Positions 1 to 9,363 of a stretch of 41,535 nucleotides of DNA are shown here, in pieces. A program made the position numbers and the translations under genes. Origin of the DNA: Moraxellaceae bacterium (GTDB taxonomy: Bacteria; Pseudomonadota; Gammaproteobacteria; Pseudomonadales; Moraxellaceae); NCBI GenBank assembly GCA_004173455.1, contig SECL01000028.1, forward strand, positions 1 to 41,535, in the 5' to 3' direction. The notes beneath the pieces are model-generated. The model made no database searches and was not told the origin of the DNA. It saw only the letters and a program-made list of their open reading frames with translations. Within the stretch, counting starts at the first letter, position 1. Each line of letters opens with the position of its first letter.

Positions 1-838
1 GATCGCAGTCTGCATCGCCCTGTTTTTGTGCTTCTAAACCATCTGCACGATGGCAAACCGTGATTTTGTGCGCATGATTGGCACAGATGTCTTCTAAACC
101 ATCTGCACGATGGCAAACACGCGGCTCCTTAAAAATTGATTATTTAGGCTCTTCTAAACCATCTGCACGATGGCAAACTATTGCACCGGCCGACTGCTGT
201 TACTGGGGAGCTTCTAAACCATCTGCACGATGGCAAACGCGATAAGGCTTATTGGCAATCAAACCCTCAACTTCTAAACCATCTGCACGATGGCAAACAT
301 TGCGCTATTGATGGACGTTAGTCGCGCTCACTTCTAAACCATCTGCACGATGGCAAACTGATATAGCCATGCGATACGATGTTGCAGGTACTTCTAAACC
401 ATCTGCACGATGGCAAACCGCCATTGAAACGCTTGCAGCGACCTTGGCATCTTCTAAACCATCTGCACGATGGCAAACAGTATCACCCGGATTCACCGCG
501 CGGCCATCAGCTTCTAAACCATCTGCACGATGGCAAACGAACGGCATTAACCGCATGTACCGTGAGCCATCTTCTAAACCATCTGCACGATGGCAAACTC
601 CAATCATGAACGGTGGCACGCGCCACATGCCTTCTAAACCATCTGCACGATGGCAAACGAAATCATGCTCGTAGGTTTTGCGGTGGTTATCTTCTAAACC
701 ATCTGCACGATGGCAAACGAGCATTGTCGCTCCTCCCTCCATCCATAGCACTTCTAAACCATCTGCACGATGGCAAACCATACGACAGCACAAAGGTTTA
801 CGTGCAAACACTTCTAAACCATCTGCACGATGGCAAAC
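1..838 (-). CRISPR. CRISPR array 1, type I-F, truncated by window edge
   Basis: Fourteen identical 28-nt repeats start every 60 nt from 31 to 811, separated by 32-nt spacers. The first 30 nt are a partial spacer, so the array continues beyond the left edge. Read on the - strand, the repeat begins GTTTGCC, forms a stem of CCATC with GATGG, and ends in TTTAGAAG, the 8-nt handle expected after Cas6f cleavage. The crRNAs are therefore read leftward and the leader lies on the right. The absence of any repeat mutation suggests a young, active array. The repeat differs from the array 2 repeat at three positions (15, 24, 25), none of them in the handle. I saw no spacer matching elsewhere in the window. 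Confidence 0.98.
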
Positions 839-1044
839 TACAACATCTAAATATTAACTATAATAACTTCAAAAGCCTAGTCTACTATTTAACCAAAATA
901 CTTCCTTTCAACTCAAAATTATAATCCATTGAAAGTATTATAGTTTTTTAAGAGCATAGAAATGAAGGTTAAAGTGATCTTGCGGCTATACCAATATTTT
1001 TCTATTGTAGGGTTTCACAACAACGAATAATCCTTAAAGCCTTT
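839..1044 (-). promoter_or_regulatory. Leader of array 1 and cas2-3 upstream region
   Basis: This is an AT-rich stretch between the newest repeat of array 1 and the cas2-3 start. On the - strand an IHF-like site lies at 922-934 (TTTCAATGGATTA, one mismatch to WATCAANNNNTTR). It starts 84 nt from the last repeat base, the same distance as in array 2. A second shared block, AAAATACTTC on the + strand, starts at 895, 57 nt from the repeat, and also has its counterpart at 57 nt in array 2. Type I-F adaptation is known to use IHF bending of the leader. The cas2-3 promoter must also lie here, but I cannot define it. Confidence 0.75.
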
Positions 1045-4000
1045 ATGCATGCCACCTTTATTTCTGCTTGTGAAAAACGTGCCATTAAAAAAACGCGTGC
1101 TGTGCTGGATAGCTATGCGATAAGGACAGGTCATACCAGTTGGGCAGCTCCCATGACCATGGATGGGTTAAAAGAAATTCGTGCTGCTCTTAAAAAAACA
1201 GCCACGCGACAAACTTCAGTAGCAGCCTATATCAATGATGGCCGCCGTCGCATGAAATTGGTATGGATTGTTGGCTCGCGTTTTCGCTTTGCAGCCGACG
1301 GAGCATTTCCAATAGGCTTTACCCAAAAAGCGCAAAAGCAGCAACTTATTCCAGAATGGGTACGCTCTGCCAGTCTACTTGCAGGGGCAGCAGGTGACAT
1401 GCATGATATTGGCAAAGCCTCTGTACATTTTCAAAATAAATTAAACCCTGCCCAGGCGATGCAAAGAATTGCTGATCCGGTACGGCATGAGTGGCTATCG
1501 CTGAAACTGTTACAGCGCATGCGGGAAAATGGGTGGCAATGGCAACAAGCATGGTACGGAATAGAAAAAAAAATTAATCATTTTAGTTTAGGTAAACGCG
1601 ACTTTACTGATCATAAAACACCGTTCAAATTACTAGAGACTAGTTTACACAATGAACTGGAAACAGTGGACTATCTAGTAGTTACTCATCATAAATTGCT
1701 GGCAGGTGATAGTGACTCACCTGCTGCCATGCCCTGTGATGAAAATCATGTCCGTCAACTTATTAAGTCTAATGAACCTAACGTTACTTGTGCGGGAGAT
1801 TTACCACACAGTATTTTTATAAGCCATCAGGGGCGTATGCAGCGGCTTGCCAAGCAAACTACAACAGTTAGAGAAAACGAAAAGTTACTATTCTGGAAAG
1901 CACTGGCCTTACATGCCCGTGCTGCATTGATTTTTGCTGACCATACCATTTCTGCACTCCGCTATCCCAATATCCACCAAAAAAAATACAGCTTATACGC
2001 TAATACCAAACCCACCGCTGATGGACAACGTATTCAGGATCAACCGCTGGAGTGGCATTTACAGCAGGTTGGTGATCGGGCTGCACGGGTCGCTGTACAA
2101 CTCTATAGTGATTTGGAACTTACTGGACTGTGTGAACAAACAGTTGAGCATATTCAACGGCCTACCAGTAACTCACGCTTTCACTGGCAAAATAAAACCG
2201 CACAGATGCTAGAAAGACATGTACTTAAAAAGCCAGATACTCCTAGCCTGATTCTCAATATTGCAGCAACGGGTAGTGGTAAAACCCGTATGAACTTGCG
2301 GACGGCCTGTATTTTACGTCCACATAATCCCCGTATTGCTATTGCCTTGAACCTGCGCTCGCTTACTCTACAGACAGGTCAAGCCTTACAACACTCTATG
2401 AATCTTGCTGATGATGAGATTGCCACCATCATTGGCGATACAGTCAGCCAGAAATTATTTAATGCTACCAATAATCCGCAATCGCAGGATGAAGATGAAA
2501 ATCCTGTAGAACCCCTATTTGATGCGATTGGGCAGGAATCAGAATTGCCTGACTGGCTCAATAGTTTATTTACCCAGCACTATCAGGGCAGACAAATTAC
2601 CGATCATCAGGCAAAAACCATCCTGACTGCGCCATTGCTGGTGTCTACCATTGATTACCTGATTGCTGCGGGTGAACCTAACCAGCAAGGCCATCACATC
2701 AAAGCCTTACTCAGGTTGATGAGCAGTGACCTGATTCTGGATGAAATTGATAGCTACGACCCTAAAGCCCTGATTGCGGTACTTCGTCTGGTTCAGTTGG
2801 CTGCCATGTATGGCCGTCATGTAATTTGCTCATCAGCCACCGTATCCTATACCGTGGCCAGCAAAATTCATCGTGCCTTTCAATCAGGGATTGAAATGCG
2901 GTCTGCGCTAATGAAAACACCACAATCCTACAGGATTGGCATTATTGATAACTTGCTCTCCGCCAAACTCTGGATTGGTACTGCATTCCAGCCCAGTTTA
3001 TTTAAAGAAAACTATCAGCATCATTTACAACAGCTTCAGGAACAACTTAGCCAGCAGTCTAAACAGGTCATTTATCGGTTAGCTCAATTACAACCTGTTA
3101 TTATTGAAGGCTTAAATCCTGAACAGAAAATCAGGACATGGCAAACAGCCATACTAGAGGCAGTCAACCAATTACATCAGCAGCATAGTTGGCAATTTGG
3201 CAACAGAGGTAAAAAGATTTCTTTTGGCCTCATCCGGATAGCAAACATTCGCCCAGCGATTCAACTGGCGCATTTTCTGAGTGAGCACCTACTTAACGCC
3301 AGAATTGCTTGCTATCACGCTAATGACTGGCTAATTAACAGACACCATAAAGAACAACGGCTGGATTTTTTACTATCACGGCAGAAAGGCAATCAACACC
3401 TGTTGGCAGATGAGGAAATTCAACAAGTGGTTGCTAACTCAATCCACGATGATATTCCTTTTATTGTGATTGCCACGCCTGTGGAAGAAGTGGGACGCGA
3501 CCATGATTTTGACTGGGGAATTATTGATGCGTCCAGTATTCAATCAATCGTGCAAACTGCTGGCCGCATTAATCGGCATCGCCTGCAAAAGATCACACAA
3601 CCAAATATCGCTATTTTGCAGTTTAATTATCGCTATTGTGCCAATAATAAAAGACAACCAGTGTTTAAATGGCCGGGCTATGAAAGCATTGATGGGAAGC
3701 TTTACGCCTCACAGGATCTTGCACAGCTTTTACCCTGGAATGAGCATGGTCAATTGGTAATTAATGCCACATTGCGTTTTAACCAGCAGTTTTGTTTATT
3801 CGCAAAATACGATGACCAACAAATACAGAATTTTTGTAAAACTTATTTTGATGATCAGGACGACGATCAACTGTTTAGTAATGCTCAGGTTGACCCTGCA
3901 ATTCTCACTGAAAATCCCTATCGCGCTACCCCATTGCGCGACATACAGAAAAAGCAAGATTACTATTTTAGGCTTGAAGATAATGAGCCAAAATTTTATA

Positions 4001-4242
4001 TAAAGGAAAAAACCAATCAGCGTTTTGGTTATATTCAATTAGAAGAAATTGAAAAGAAGCTTGCCAGTCAGTCAGCCCCTCATAATGCATGGCTTTATCT
4101 CACCATTGAGCAAATGATCGAACGTTGTAATGACTTAAGCATTAATATAGAAGAAGGCTGCCATACCTCTCTGGCTGTCTATCAGGATGAAAATCCAGAG
4201 TGGATTTATGATAAAGGATTTGGCCTATATAAAAATAAATAG
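1045..4242 (+). CDS. cas2-3: Cas2-Cas3 fusion nuclease-helicase, type I-F
   Basis: The protein has 1065 aa, the usual size for the I-F fusion. Residues 1-95 are the Cas2-like domain. The HD nuclease motif is H120-D121 in GDMHDIGKAS. Walker A is at about 407-413 (AATGSGKT), the DEID box at 566-569, and the helicase arginine motif is in QTAGRINRHR. In this family the Cas2 part joins Cas1 in spacer acquisition, and HD plus helicase degrade DNA bound by the Csy complex. The start ATG has no clear ribosome-binding site. The gene lies between the two arrays and opposite to all other cas genes, whereas the usual I-F order is cas1-cas2-3-csy1-4. Its stop codon lies inside the degenerate terminal repeat of array 2. 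All motifs are intact. Confidence 0.97.
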   Translation: MHATFISACEKRAIKKTRAVLDSYAIRTGHTSWAAPMTMDGLKEIRAALKKTATRQTSVAAYINDGRRRMKLVWIVGSRFRFAADGAFPIGFTQKAQKQQLIPEWVRSASLLAGAAGDMHDIGKASVHFQNKLNPAQAMQRIADPVRHEWLSLKLLQRMRENGWQWQQAWYGIEKKINHFSLGKRDFTDHKTPFKLLETSLHNELETVDYLVVTHHKLLAGDSDSPAAMPCDENHVRQLIKSNEPNVTCAGDLPHSIFISHQGRMQRLAKQTTTVRENEKLLFWKALALHARAALIFADHTISALRYPNIHQKKYSLYANTKPTADGQRIQDQPLEWHLQQVGDRAARVAVQLYSDLELTGLCEQTVEHIQRPTSNSRFHWQNKTAQMLERHVLKKPDTPSLILNIAATGSGKTRMNLRTACILRPHNPRIAIALNLRSLTLQTGQALQHSMNLADDEIATIIGDTVSQKLFNATNNPQSQDEDENPVEPLFDAIGQESELPDWLNSLFTQHYQGRQITDHQAKTILTAPLLVSTIDYLIAAGEPNQQGHHIKALLRLMSSDLILDEIDSYDPKALIAVLRLVQLAAMYGRHVICSSATVSYTVASKIHRAFQSGIEMRSALMKTPQSYRIGIIDNLLSAKLWIGTAFQPSLFKENYQHHLQQLQEQLSQQSKQVIYRLAQLQPVIIEGLNPEQKIRTWQTAILEAVNQLHQQHSWQFGNRGKKISFGLIRIANIRPAIQLAHFLSEHLLNARIACYHANDWLINRHHKEQRLDFLLSRQKGNQHLLADEEIQQVVANSIHDDIPFIVIATPVEEVGRDHDFDWGIIDASSIQSIVQTAGRINRHRLQKITQPNIAILQFNYRYCANNKRQPVFKWPGYESIDGKLYASQDLAQLLPWNEHGQLVINATLRFNQQFCLFAKYDDQQIQNFCKTYFDDQDDDQLFSNAQVDPAILTENPYRATPLRDIQKKQDYYFRLEDNEPKFYIKEKTNQRFGYIQLEEIEKKLASQSAPHNAWLYLTIEQMIERCNDLSINIEEGCHTSLAVYQDENPEWIYDKGFGLYKNK

Positions 4243-5615
4243 ACTATCTGCACGATAGTGAATTCAACAAGAAATGCCAGTGGCTCAACGACTTTCTTCT
4301 AAACCATCTACACGATGGTGAACCTGCATAACAAGCTTCAATGCTTCAATGCTTCACTGATCACTTCTAAACCATCTACAAGATGGTGAACGAGTTAGGT
4401 GACCATGCCGGTGAGCCTTTTCTCTTCTAAACCATCTACACGATGGTGAACCGCCAGCGATTAATTCGACGAAATATTCTTATCTTCTAAACCATCTACA
4501 CGATGGTGAACGTCTAGGATATGAGCCTAGCGCCTAACCAGTCCTTCTAAACCATCTACACGATGGTGAACGAGGGGAAAAAGTACGGCATTGAAACGTC
4601 TAGCTTCTAAACCATCTACATGATGGTGAACACAAAATAATGCTGCCCCAACGCTGGCGGAATCTTCTAAACCATCTACACGATGGTGAACAAGCAACAA
4701 ATTAAAGAGCTTGAGGCCCAGCACTTCTAAACCATCTACACGATGGTGAACACTCAATCGCGTAAAGCGGTGACTCTGCTGCTCTTCTAAACCATCTACA
4801 CGATGGTGAACATAACTACATAAGCTAAGGAGCTAAGGAGCTAAGGAGCTAAGGAGCTAAAATCATGCTTCTAAACCATCTACACGATGGTGAACCATTA
4901 TCGACAACATCTGTTACTCATGTTGCACTTCTAAACCATCTACACGATGGTGAACCCTTACAGAATAACCCTAAGTCTTGGATTTAGCTTCTAAACCATC
5001 TACACGATGGTGAACGGTAATTCTGGTTGAACGATACGCCCATGCTGCTTCTAAACCATCTACACGATGGTGAACAAATACACCTGATGATTTACAGTTT
5101 GCATTAGCTTCTAAACCATCTACACGATGGTGAACGCTACGGCCTTGCTGTTTCATGGTCATATTCACTTCTAAACCATCTACACGATGGTGAACTGGGA
5201 TGGCTTGGATCCTACAGGGAAAATACTCTTCTAAACCATCTACACGATGGTGAACATACAGCCTACGATTCGACTGGTTCGGCTTAACTTCTAAACCATC
5301 TACACGATGGTGAACAATCAATCATGTCAGCTTTAAATATTTCAGCACTTCTAAACCATCTACACGATGGTGAACTGGCCAGATCAGGCATTAGCCCAAC
5401 TGGACTTCTTCTAAACCATCTACACGATGGTGAACTAAAGGCATTACTGGACAACCGGATACTGTCACTTCTAAACCATCTACACGATGGTGAACGAGCT
5501 GGTTCTATAAAAAACTCATAGGGTACACTTCTAAACCATCTACACGATGGTGAACTTATTACAGTTGCTAGTACAGCCACCGTTATTCTTCTAAACCATC
5601 TACACGATGGTGAAC
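4236..5615 (-). CRISPR. CRISPR array 2, type I-F, with degenerate end and expanded spacers
   Basis: There are 22 near-identical 28-nt repeats, starting at 4296, 4364, then every 60 nt from 4424 to 4784, and every 60 nt from 4868 to 5588. A degenerate terminal repeat lies at 4236-4263. The repeats read leftward, with a - strand start GTTCACC and the handle TTTAGAAG. Repeats 4364 and 4604 each carry a change at position 18 in the loop (C to A, C to T). Spacers are 32 nt except at 4324-4363 (40 nt) and 4812-4867 (56 nt), which contain tandem copies of an 8-nt unit. Both irregular spacers and all repeat mutations are in the older, leader-distal half. The array lies directly downstream of cas1 and in the same direction, so read-through from the csy operon is possible. 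Confidence 0.98.
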
Positions 5616-5713
5616 TAGAGTATTTTGTTAAAAATACTCTACAGAATAATGATATAAGCTTTTATTGAACAAAAATACTTCGTTTTATTACTATATTTTA
5701 AACCATTGATTTA
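5616..5713 (-). promoter_or_regulatory. Leader of array 2 with IHF-like site overlapping the cas1 stop
   Basis: This AT-rich leader lies between the newest repeat of array 2 and the end of cas1. A perfect IHF consensus match, AATCAATGGTTTA on the - strand, lies at 5699-5711, 84 nt from the repeat, and its last base overlaps the cas1 stop codon. AAAATACTTC recurs at 5672, 57 nt from the repeat, as in array 1. A perfect 11-bp inverted repeat (arms TAGAGTATTTT at 5616-5626 and 5631-5641, loop GTTA) directly adjoins the first repeat and has no counterpart in the array 1 leader. Confidence 0.75.
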
Positions 5714-6664
5714 ACGAATTTTATTACAAAGCTCAACAATGAAGCCAAATAGATAGTCTAAGACATCATTACTCTGACAACTTTCAATCAATGCCATTCT
5801 AAATTCTTTTTGCTTGTCATTGGCTTTGGCACAGGCAAAAGCCAATGGCATGACGTAGGCATCCTTCACTAAATCAGCCACATCAAATACCAGTGCACCA
5901 CGGCGGGTTTTACCATGTAAAACTGGCAAGGCAAAACTGATGCCTAGACCATGCAATGCTACGGCTGCGTAACCATAAGCAATGTAGTTCCCATGATCCA
6001 GATAACCATTGGCAATATCAGCCATACTTTCATCCGCCTGTTTGCCTTCCTCACGTTTAAACTCAATCCCAAAACCTTGAGCTAACTTGGCATATAATTG
6101 CTTTGCCCAGCGTGCTTCCGCAGCTAACAGTTCAGTGGTGTTCTGCGCACTTTCTATCGACAATTGAAAATTTTTAATCATTTTTTCATCAATCTGGATA
6201 TGCCTTTGCAACAGTTCCAAATTGCCTGACCATACCTTACAGGTAAGATCAATCCGGTTAAGCAATAGGACTTTTGCCATCACTATGCGGGTTGGCTCAT
6301 CTAGCCATGCCCGCATCCATGCCTGCATGTATTCCGTCGGACGGTATTCACTTTGTGGTGTCATAAAGGTTAAATCCAGTGCGCCAAACAAAGGCGAACC
6401 GCCCGAACCACAAAAACCCAGCATGACATTGGACTCTGCCAGACGTCTCACTGCCGCATCCGTCACTGAACTGCCCTTACCCAGTAATAAAAAGGCGGTA
6501 TTTTTCTCAGGAATATTAAAAAACTGCTCTACAGGCTGCTGACTATCAGTTAAATAGACAATCCGGTCATCCTTTAACATGACGCGAACGCGTTCGAGAT
6601 AAAATACACAGGCACGCTTGGACAACATTAAAGGACGGGCACGTTGTTGTTTTAAATCACCCAT
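5711..6664 (-). CDS. cas1: Cas1 integrase, type I-F
   Basis: At 317 aa this is the usual length for I-F Cas1, the metal-dependent integrase that inserts new spacers together with the Cas2 part of Cas2-3. The family metal ligands can be placed at E183, H250, D261 and D264 (in HGKTRRGALVFDVADLVKD). SEYRPTEYMQ near residue 105 and LDHGNYIAYG near 222 are also typical of the subtype. The start ATG follows AAGGAAATATC. The gene is last in the leftward csy operon, 90 nt after csy4, and its stop overlaps the IHF-like site of array 2. In most I-F loci cas1 is adjacent to cas2-3 and ahead of csy1; here it is at the far end and an array separates it from its partner. Confidence 0.96.
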   Translation of the reverse strand: MGDLKQQRARPLMLSKRACVFYLERVRVMLKDDRIVYLTDSQQPVEQFFNIPEKNTAFLLLGKGSSVTDAAVRRLAESNVMLGFCGSGGSPLFGALDLTFMTPQSEYRPTEYMQAWMRAWLDEPTRIVMAKVLLLNRIDLTCKVWSGNLELLQRHIQIDEKMIKNFQLSIESAQNTTELLAAEARWAKQLYAKLAQGFGIEFKREEGKQADESMADIANGYLDHGNYIAYGYAAVALHGLGISFALPVLHGKTRRGALVFDVADLVKDAYVMPLAFACAKANDKQKEFRMALIESCQSNDVLDYLFGFIVELCNKIR

Positions 6665-6754
6665 GATATTTCCTTATGAATAAAAGTTATTCAATAGATA
6701 AACCCATCTCCATGAATAGACAGGTTTATCCTAATAAAATTTTAAAAATCAAAC

Positions 6755-7363
6755 TTAGAAATGCGGCAATGCAAATGGCTGCGAAGCGCGTGCCAGACCA
6801 TAGCCATCTGGCATTCCCGTTCCGGCATCTTCCGCCTGTTGAATATCAACAATAACCGTAAACTGCTGACCCGTAGACTGACTTTGCACCCGTAAAAAAG
6901 GCATTGCTTTAGCTTGCTCTAAACGCCGATCGCGCAACGGGGCTTTATCATGGCTGAGATTACGCTCCGTCTTTAGAGTAGGAATGCGAAAACGGCGGTA
7001 GCTTTTCCATGCCGTATGCAAGGGAACCTTACTGACCAAACCAAGCTGGCAATAATCACGTACTTTCCAGTGCGCTTGCAATGTAGTTAGCAGTTGCTGT
7101 AATACCTGTTCCTGCTCGGCAAAAACCCGCAACACATCATAGACCGCAAACCTGCGCTGACTGGACGGTTTGTCTCTTTGTTGCTGTAAGCCGATCACAT
7201 GGTCTGTTTTGGAAGACGCCAGTGCTAATGCAAACTGCATTGGCATCTGCCGAAAGCAACCATGCAATATCGTAAAAATCTGGTTGCGGATATGCTCCAG
7301 TTGCAGATCGGTATTATCCCCAGTGGGCTGGATGATGACATCCAGATAAAAATTAGCCTGCAT
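6755..7363 (-). CDS. csy4: Cas6f/Csy4 crRNA-processing endoribonuclease
   Basis: This 202-aa protein cuts the repeat RNA at the base of its stem-loop and stays bound to the 3' hairpin. The general-base histidine is probably H34 (ILHGCF), and the active-site serine lies in the SQSTGQQF stretch at 161-168. The basic segment around 122-147 (SYRRFR, RDRR) would contact the hairpin. The C-terminus (YGLARASQPFALPHF) follows the subtype pattern. ATG follows AGGACAACCATATT. The gene is 30 nt downstream of csy3. It would also process the degenerate mini-array at 11280-11368, whose stems are intact. Confidence 0.95.
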   Translation of the reverse strand: MQANFYLDVIIQPTGDNTDLQLEHIRNQIFTILHGCFRQMPMQFALALASSKTDHVIGLQQQRDKPSSQRRFAVYDVLRVFAEQEQVLQQLLTTLQAHWKVRDYCQLGLVSKVPLHTAWKSYRRFRIPTLKTERNLSHDKAPLRDRRLEQAKAMPFLRVQSQSTGQQFTVIVDIQQAEDAGTGMPDGYGLARASQPFALPHF

Positions 7364-7393
7364 AATATGGTTGTCCTGTTTATTTATTCTGTT

Positions 7394-8464
7394 TTATTCA
7401 CCTTCAGAGTACACGCCACCACGGATTATACAGGCCAGCAGGAACATGCCATCATCACTGGTCGGGTCAAGCTCCGCTATTTTTTTCATAATATCAAAAG
7501 CAGAAGCCTTATCCTTGATACGGAAAAATTCCTGCGCGTCCAGATTGGCACCATTGGGTTCAACCGGAATAATTTTCTGGATCGTGCCATAGTCAGGATA
7601 CCAGGTATCAATAGTACGAATCGCATTGCCAATTTTCTGGTCACGCAAGGCCGCCTGACCTAAAAACTGGTTATTGGTGGTCTGTCGTTCCAGTTTTTCA
7701 TTGCTGATTTTATATAGTGAGCGGGAAAACCCCTTTGGCTTGTCTTCCAGATAATTCTGCGAAGGAAATACTTCTATGCCACCCATACCAAAATCAATAA
7801 TCGCTTCAACATTCAAGCTAGCACTCCGGTCACCTTGCATACCTGCCAGTACCACATTCGCTAGATTATTTTCCTGTTCGCTATAGTGATCAAAATGGTT
7901 GAACGGAACAGACAAGGCATCAAACTCATGCACAGGCTGTTCAGCTTTGTTAGCCCCATTATCTTCATAGACCCGAATAGTAATGGATTCAGCAATAATC
8001 CGGTTGCGCCATAGCCAGCGACCATTAACAATATTACGGGTATAGCGGCGTGCTACTTCCTTTAAGCCATCACTATTTTTGGCTCTGGCAATAAAATCAT
8101 TAAATGCAGCTCGAAAAGCACTCACATCGACCTCACTGTTCTTGCCAGTGGCACAGGCAAACAAGATATGCTCCAGGTCAATAAAACGAAGATTAAACTT
8201 TACCAACAACTTGGCATCAGGTGCCAGTTTGGCAGATTCAGTCTGCTGGATATTGGAAACCTCGCGCGCGGCTGAATTACCCAAAGCTGCACCTTTAGCC
8301 TTATTGCCAGCCACGTTTTGTGTGCCCCGAATCCCATGATGCAGCACATACAGCGGCTCAATAGCTTTGTTTTCTGCAAAATAATGATAAAACGCGCCAT
8401 CACTAATGATAGAACCACGTTGTAACGACAGACTTCCAGGTAGTTTTTTGAAAATTTGAGTCAT
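7394..8464 (-). CDS. csy3: Csy3/Cas7f, Cascade backbone subunit
   Basis: The protein has 356 aa and is colinear with the Csy3 family, including the N-terminal LSLQRGSIISDGAF-type segment and an RGTQN loop like the RGTIS of Pseudomonas Csy3. Six copies form the backbone that holds the guide and flips out every sixth base, which bears on the mismatch pattern of the mini-array guide described below. A good ribosome-binding site (AGGATAATCATC before ATG) fixes the start. It follows csy2 by 35 nt. No damage is visible. Confidence 0.95.
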   Translation of the reverse strand: MTQIFKKLPGSLSLQRGSIISDGAFYHYFAENKAIEPLYVLHHGIRGTQNVAGNKAKGAALGNSAAREVSNIQQTESAKLAPDAKLLVKFNLRFIDLEHILFACATGKNSEVDVSAFRAAFNDFIARAKNSDGLKEVARRYTRNIVNGRWLWRNRIIAESITIRVYEDNGANKAEQPVHEFDALSVPFNHFDHYSEQENNLANVVLAGMQGDRSASLNVEAIIDFGMGGIEVFPSQNYLEDKPKGFSRSLYKISNEKLERQTTNNQFLGQAALRDQKIGNAIRTIDTWYPDYGTIQKIIPVEPNGANLDAQEFFRIKDKASAFDIMKKIAELDPTSDDGMFLLACIIRGGVYSEGE

Positions 8465-8499
8465 GATGATTATCCTATTGTTCGTTGTTAAATTAAGGG

Positions 8500-9363
8500 T
8501 TAGTTCATACGGTGTTGTTGCAATAAAAAAACATCAGGCTGTGGCCAGTGGTAATACCAAAGCAATTTCTCTAGCTGCTCGGCATCGTTGAGATCAAAAT
8601 CACGCAGAGTCTGATATTGAATCAAGCCGATTAAAGGTTCGGCATACGCATGTGTGGTCGTATCCTGCTCATCGGCTTGCCTGATACCACTACGCTGATT
8701 CGTAGGTTGTTCCAGTAAGGCATAACCCATGGCCGTCGCAGCCAGCCAGCTCAGCTTATGGTCTGGCAATTTATCTAGTAAGCTTGGCAAACGCTGATCT
8801 GGCTTTTGTGCAAGTAGCTGTACCAGTGCCTGGAGACGATTTACCTGATAATACTGCTGATATACTTGTAGTAAGTCCTTTCGATCCTGAACCACAAAGC
8901 CATTACCGATAGTTTTTAATGCATCGCCTAGGTGCTGAACCTGTTTAATCTCGCCTGTTTTAATGACTTGTCCACCCGCAAAACGGCTACGGCCAACCAA
9001 CTCAGCAAGTCGGCCTAAATGACGCAGGCGGTCAAACTGGATAATCAAACTGATTTCTAGATGACAACTGGCAGTCGGTTGCAATGACAGTGCATATTTG
9101 TTTTTAGATGAATAATCCTTTTTGCCAATAAAGGTTGCACCACGACGCTGGGCTGGCATAAACCGGCCATAAGCCATATTGCCCAAATCCTGTCGGTCAT
9201 GGTGAATCAATAGGAATCCATTATCCTGTGTTCCCAACTGTCTTGCTAAATTGTGACAAAACATCGCCGCAGCCATAAGCGGTGCGCCACCCAGTACAAA
9301 ACCACTGGTTTGTAAATTAGCATTCTGGATTTTTAGACGTGGAATCAGTACAAATTGGCTCAT
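8500..9363 (-). CDS. csy2: Csy2/Cas5f, crRNA 5'-handle binding subunit
   Basis: The 287-aa protein begins MSQFVLIPRLKIQNAN and continues with GGAPLMAAAMFCHNLAR and a FLLIHHD segment, the family pattern. It is shorter than the Pseudomonas aeruginosa protein (about 327 aa). In this family Csy2 pairs with Csy1 at the 5' handle of the crRNA. Its ATG overlaps the csy1 stop by 4 nt (ATGA), so translation is probably coupled, consistent with a 1:1 complex. Confidence 0.94.
   Translation of the reverse strand: MSQFVLIPRLKIQNANLQTSGFVLGGAPLMAAAMFCHNLARQLGTQDNGFLLIHHDRQDLGNMAYGRFMPAQRRGATFIGKKDYSSKNKYALSLQPTASCHLEISLIIQFDRLRHLGRLAELVGRSRFAGGQVIKTGEIKQVQHLGDALKTIGNGFVVQDRKDLLQVYQQYYQVNRLQALVQLLAQKPDQRLPSLLDKLPDHKLSWLAATAMGYALLEQPTNQRSGIRQADEQDTTTHAYAEPLIGLIQYQTLRDFDLNDAEQLEKLLWYYHWPQPDVFLLQQHRMN

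Noticed and set aside
305-924. Open frames on both strands across array 1, with the repeat translated over and over
   Set aside because: They are read-through of the 60-nt repeat-spacer period (20 codons) and contain no gene.
4527-5580. Similar repetitive open frames across array 2
   Set aside because: Same cause: repeats of constant period translated in frame.
1-5615. Self-targeting spacers against the window
   Set aside because: Reading all visible spacers against the rest of the window by eye gave no convincing match; a search of the whole genome would be needed.
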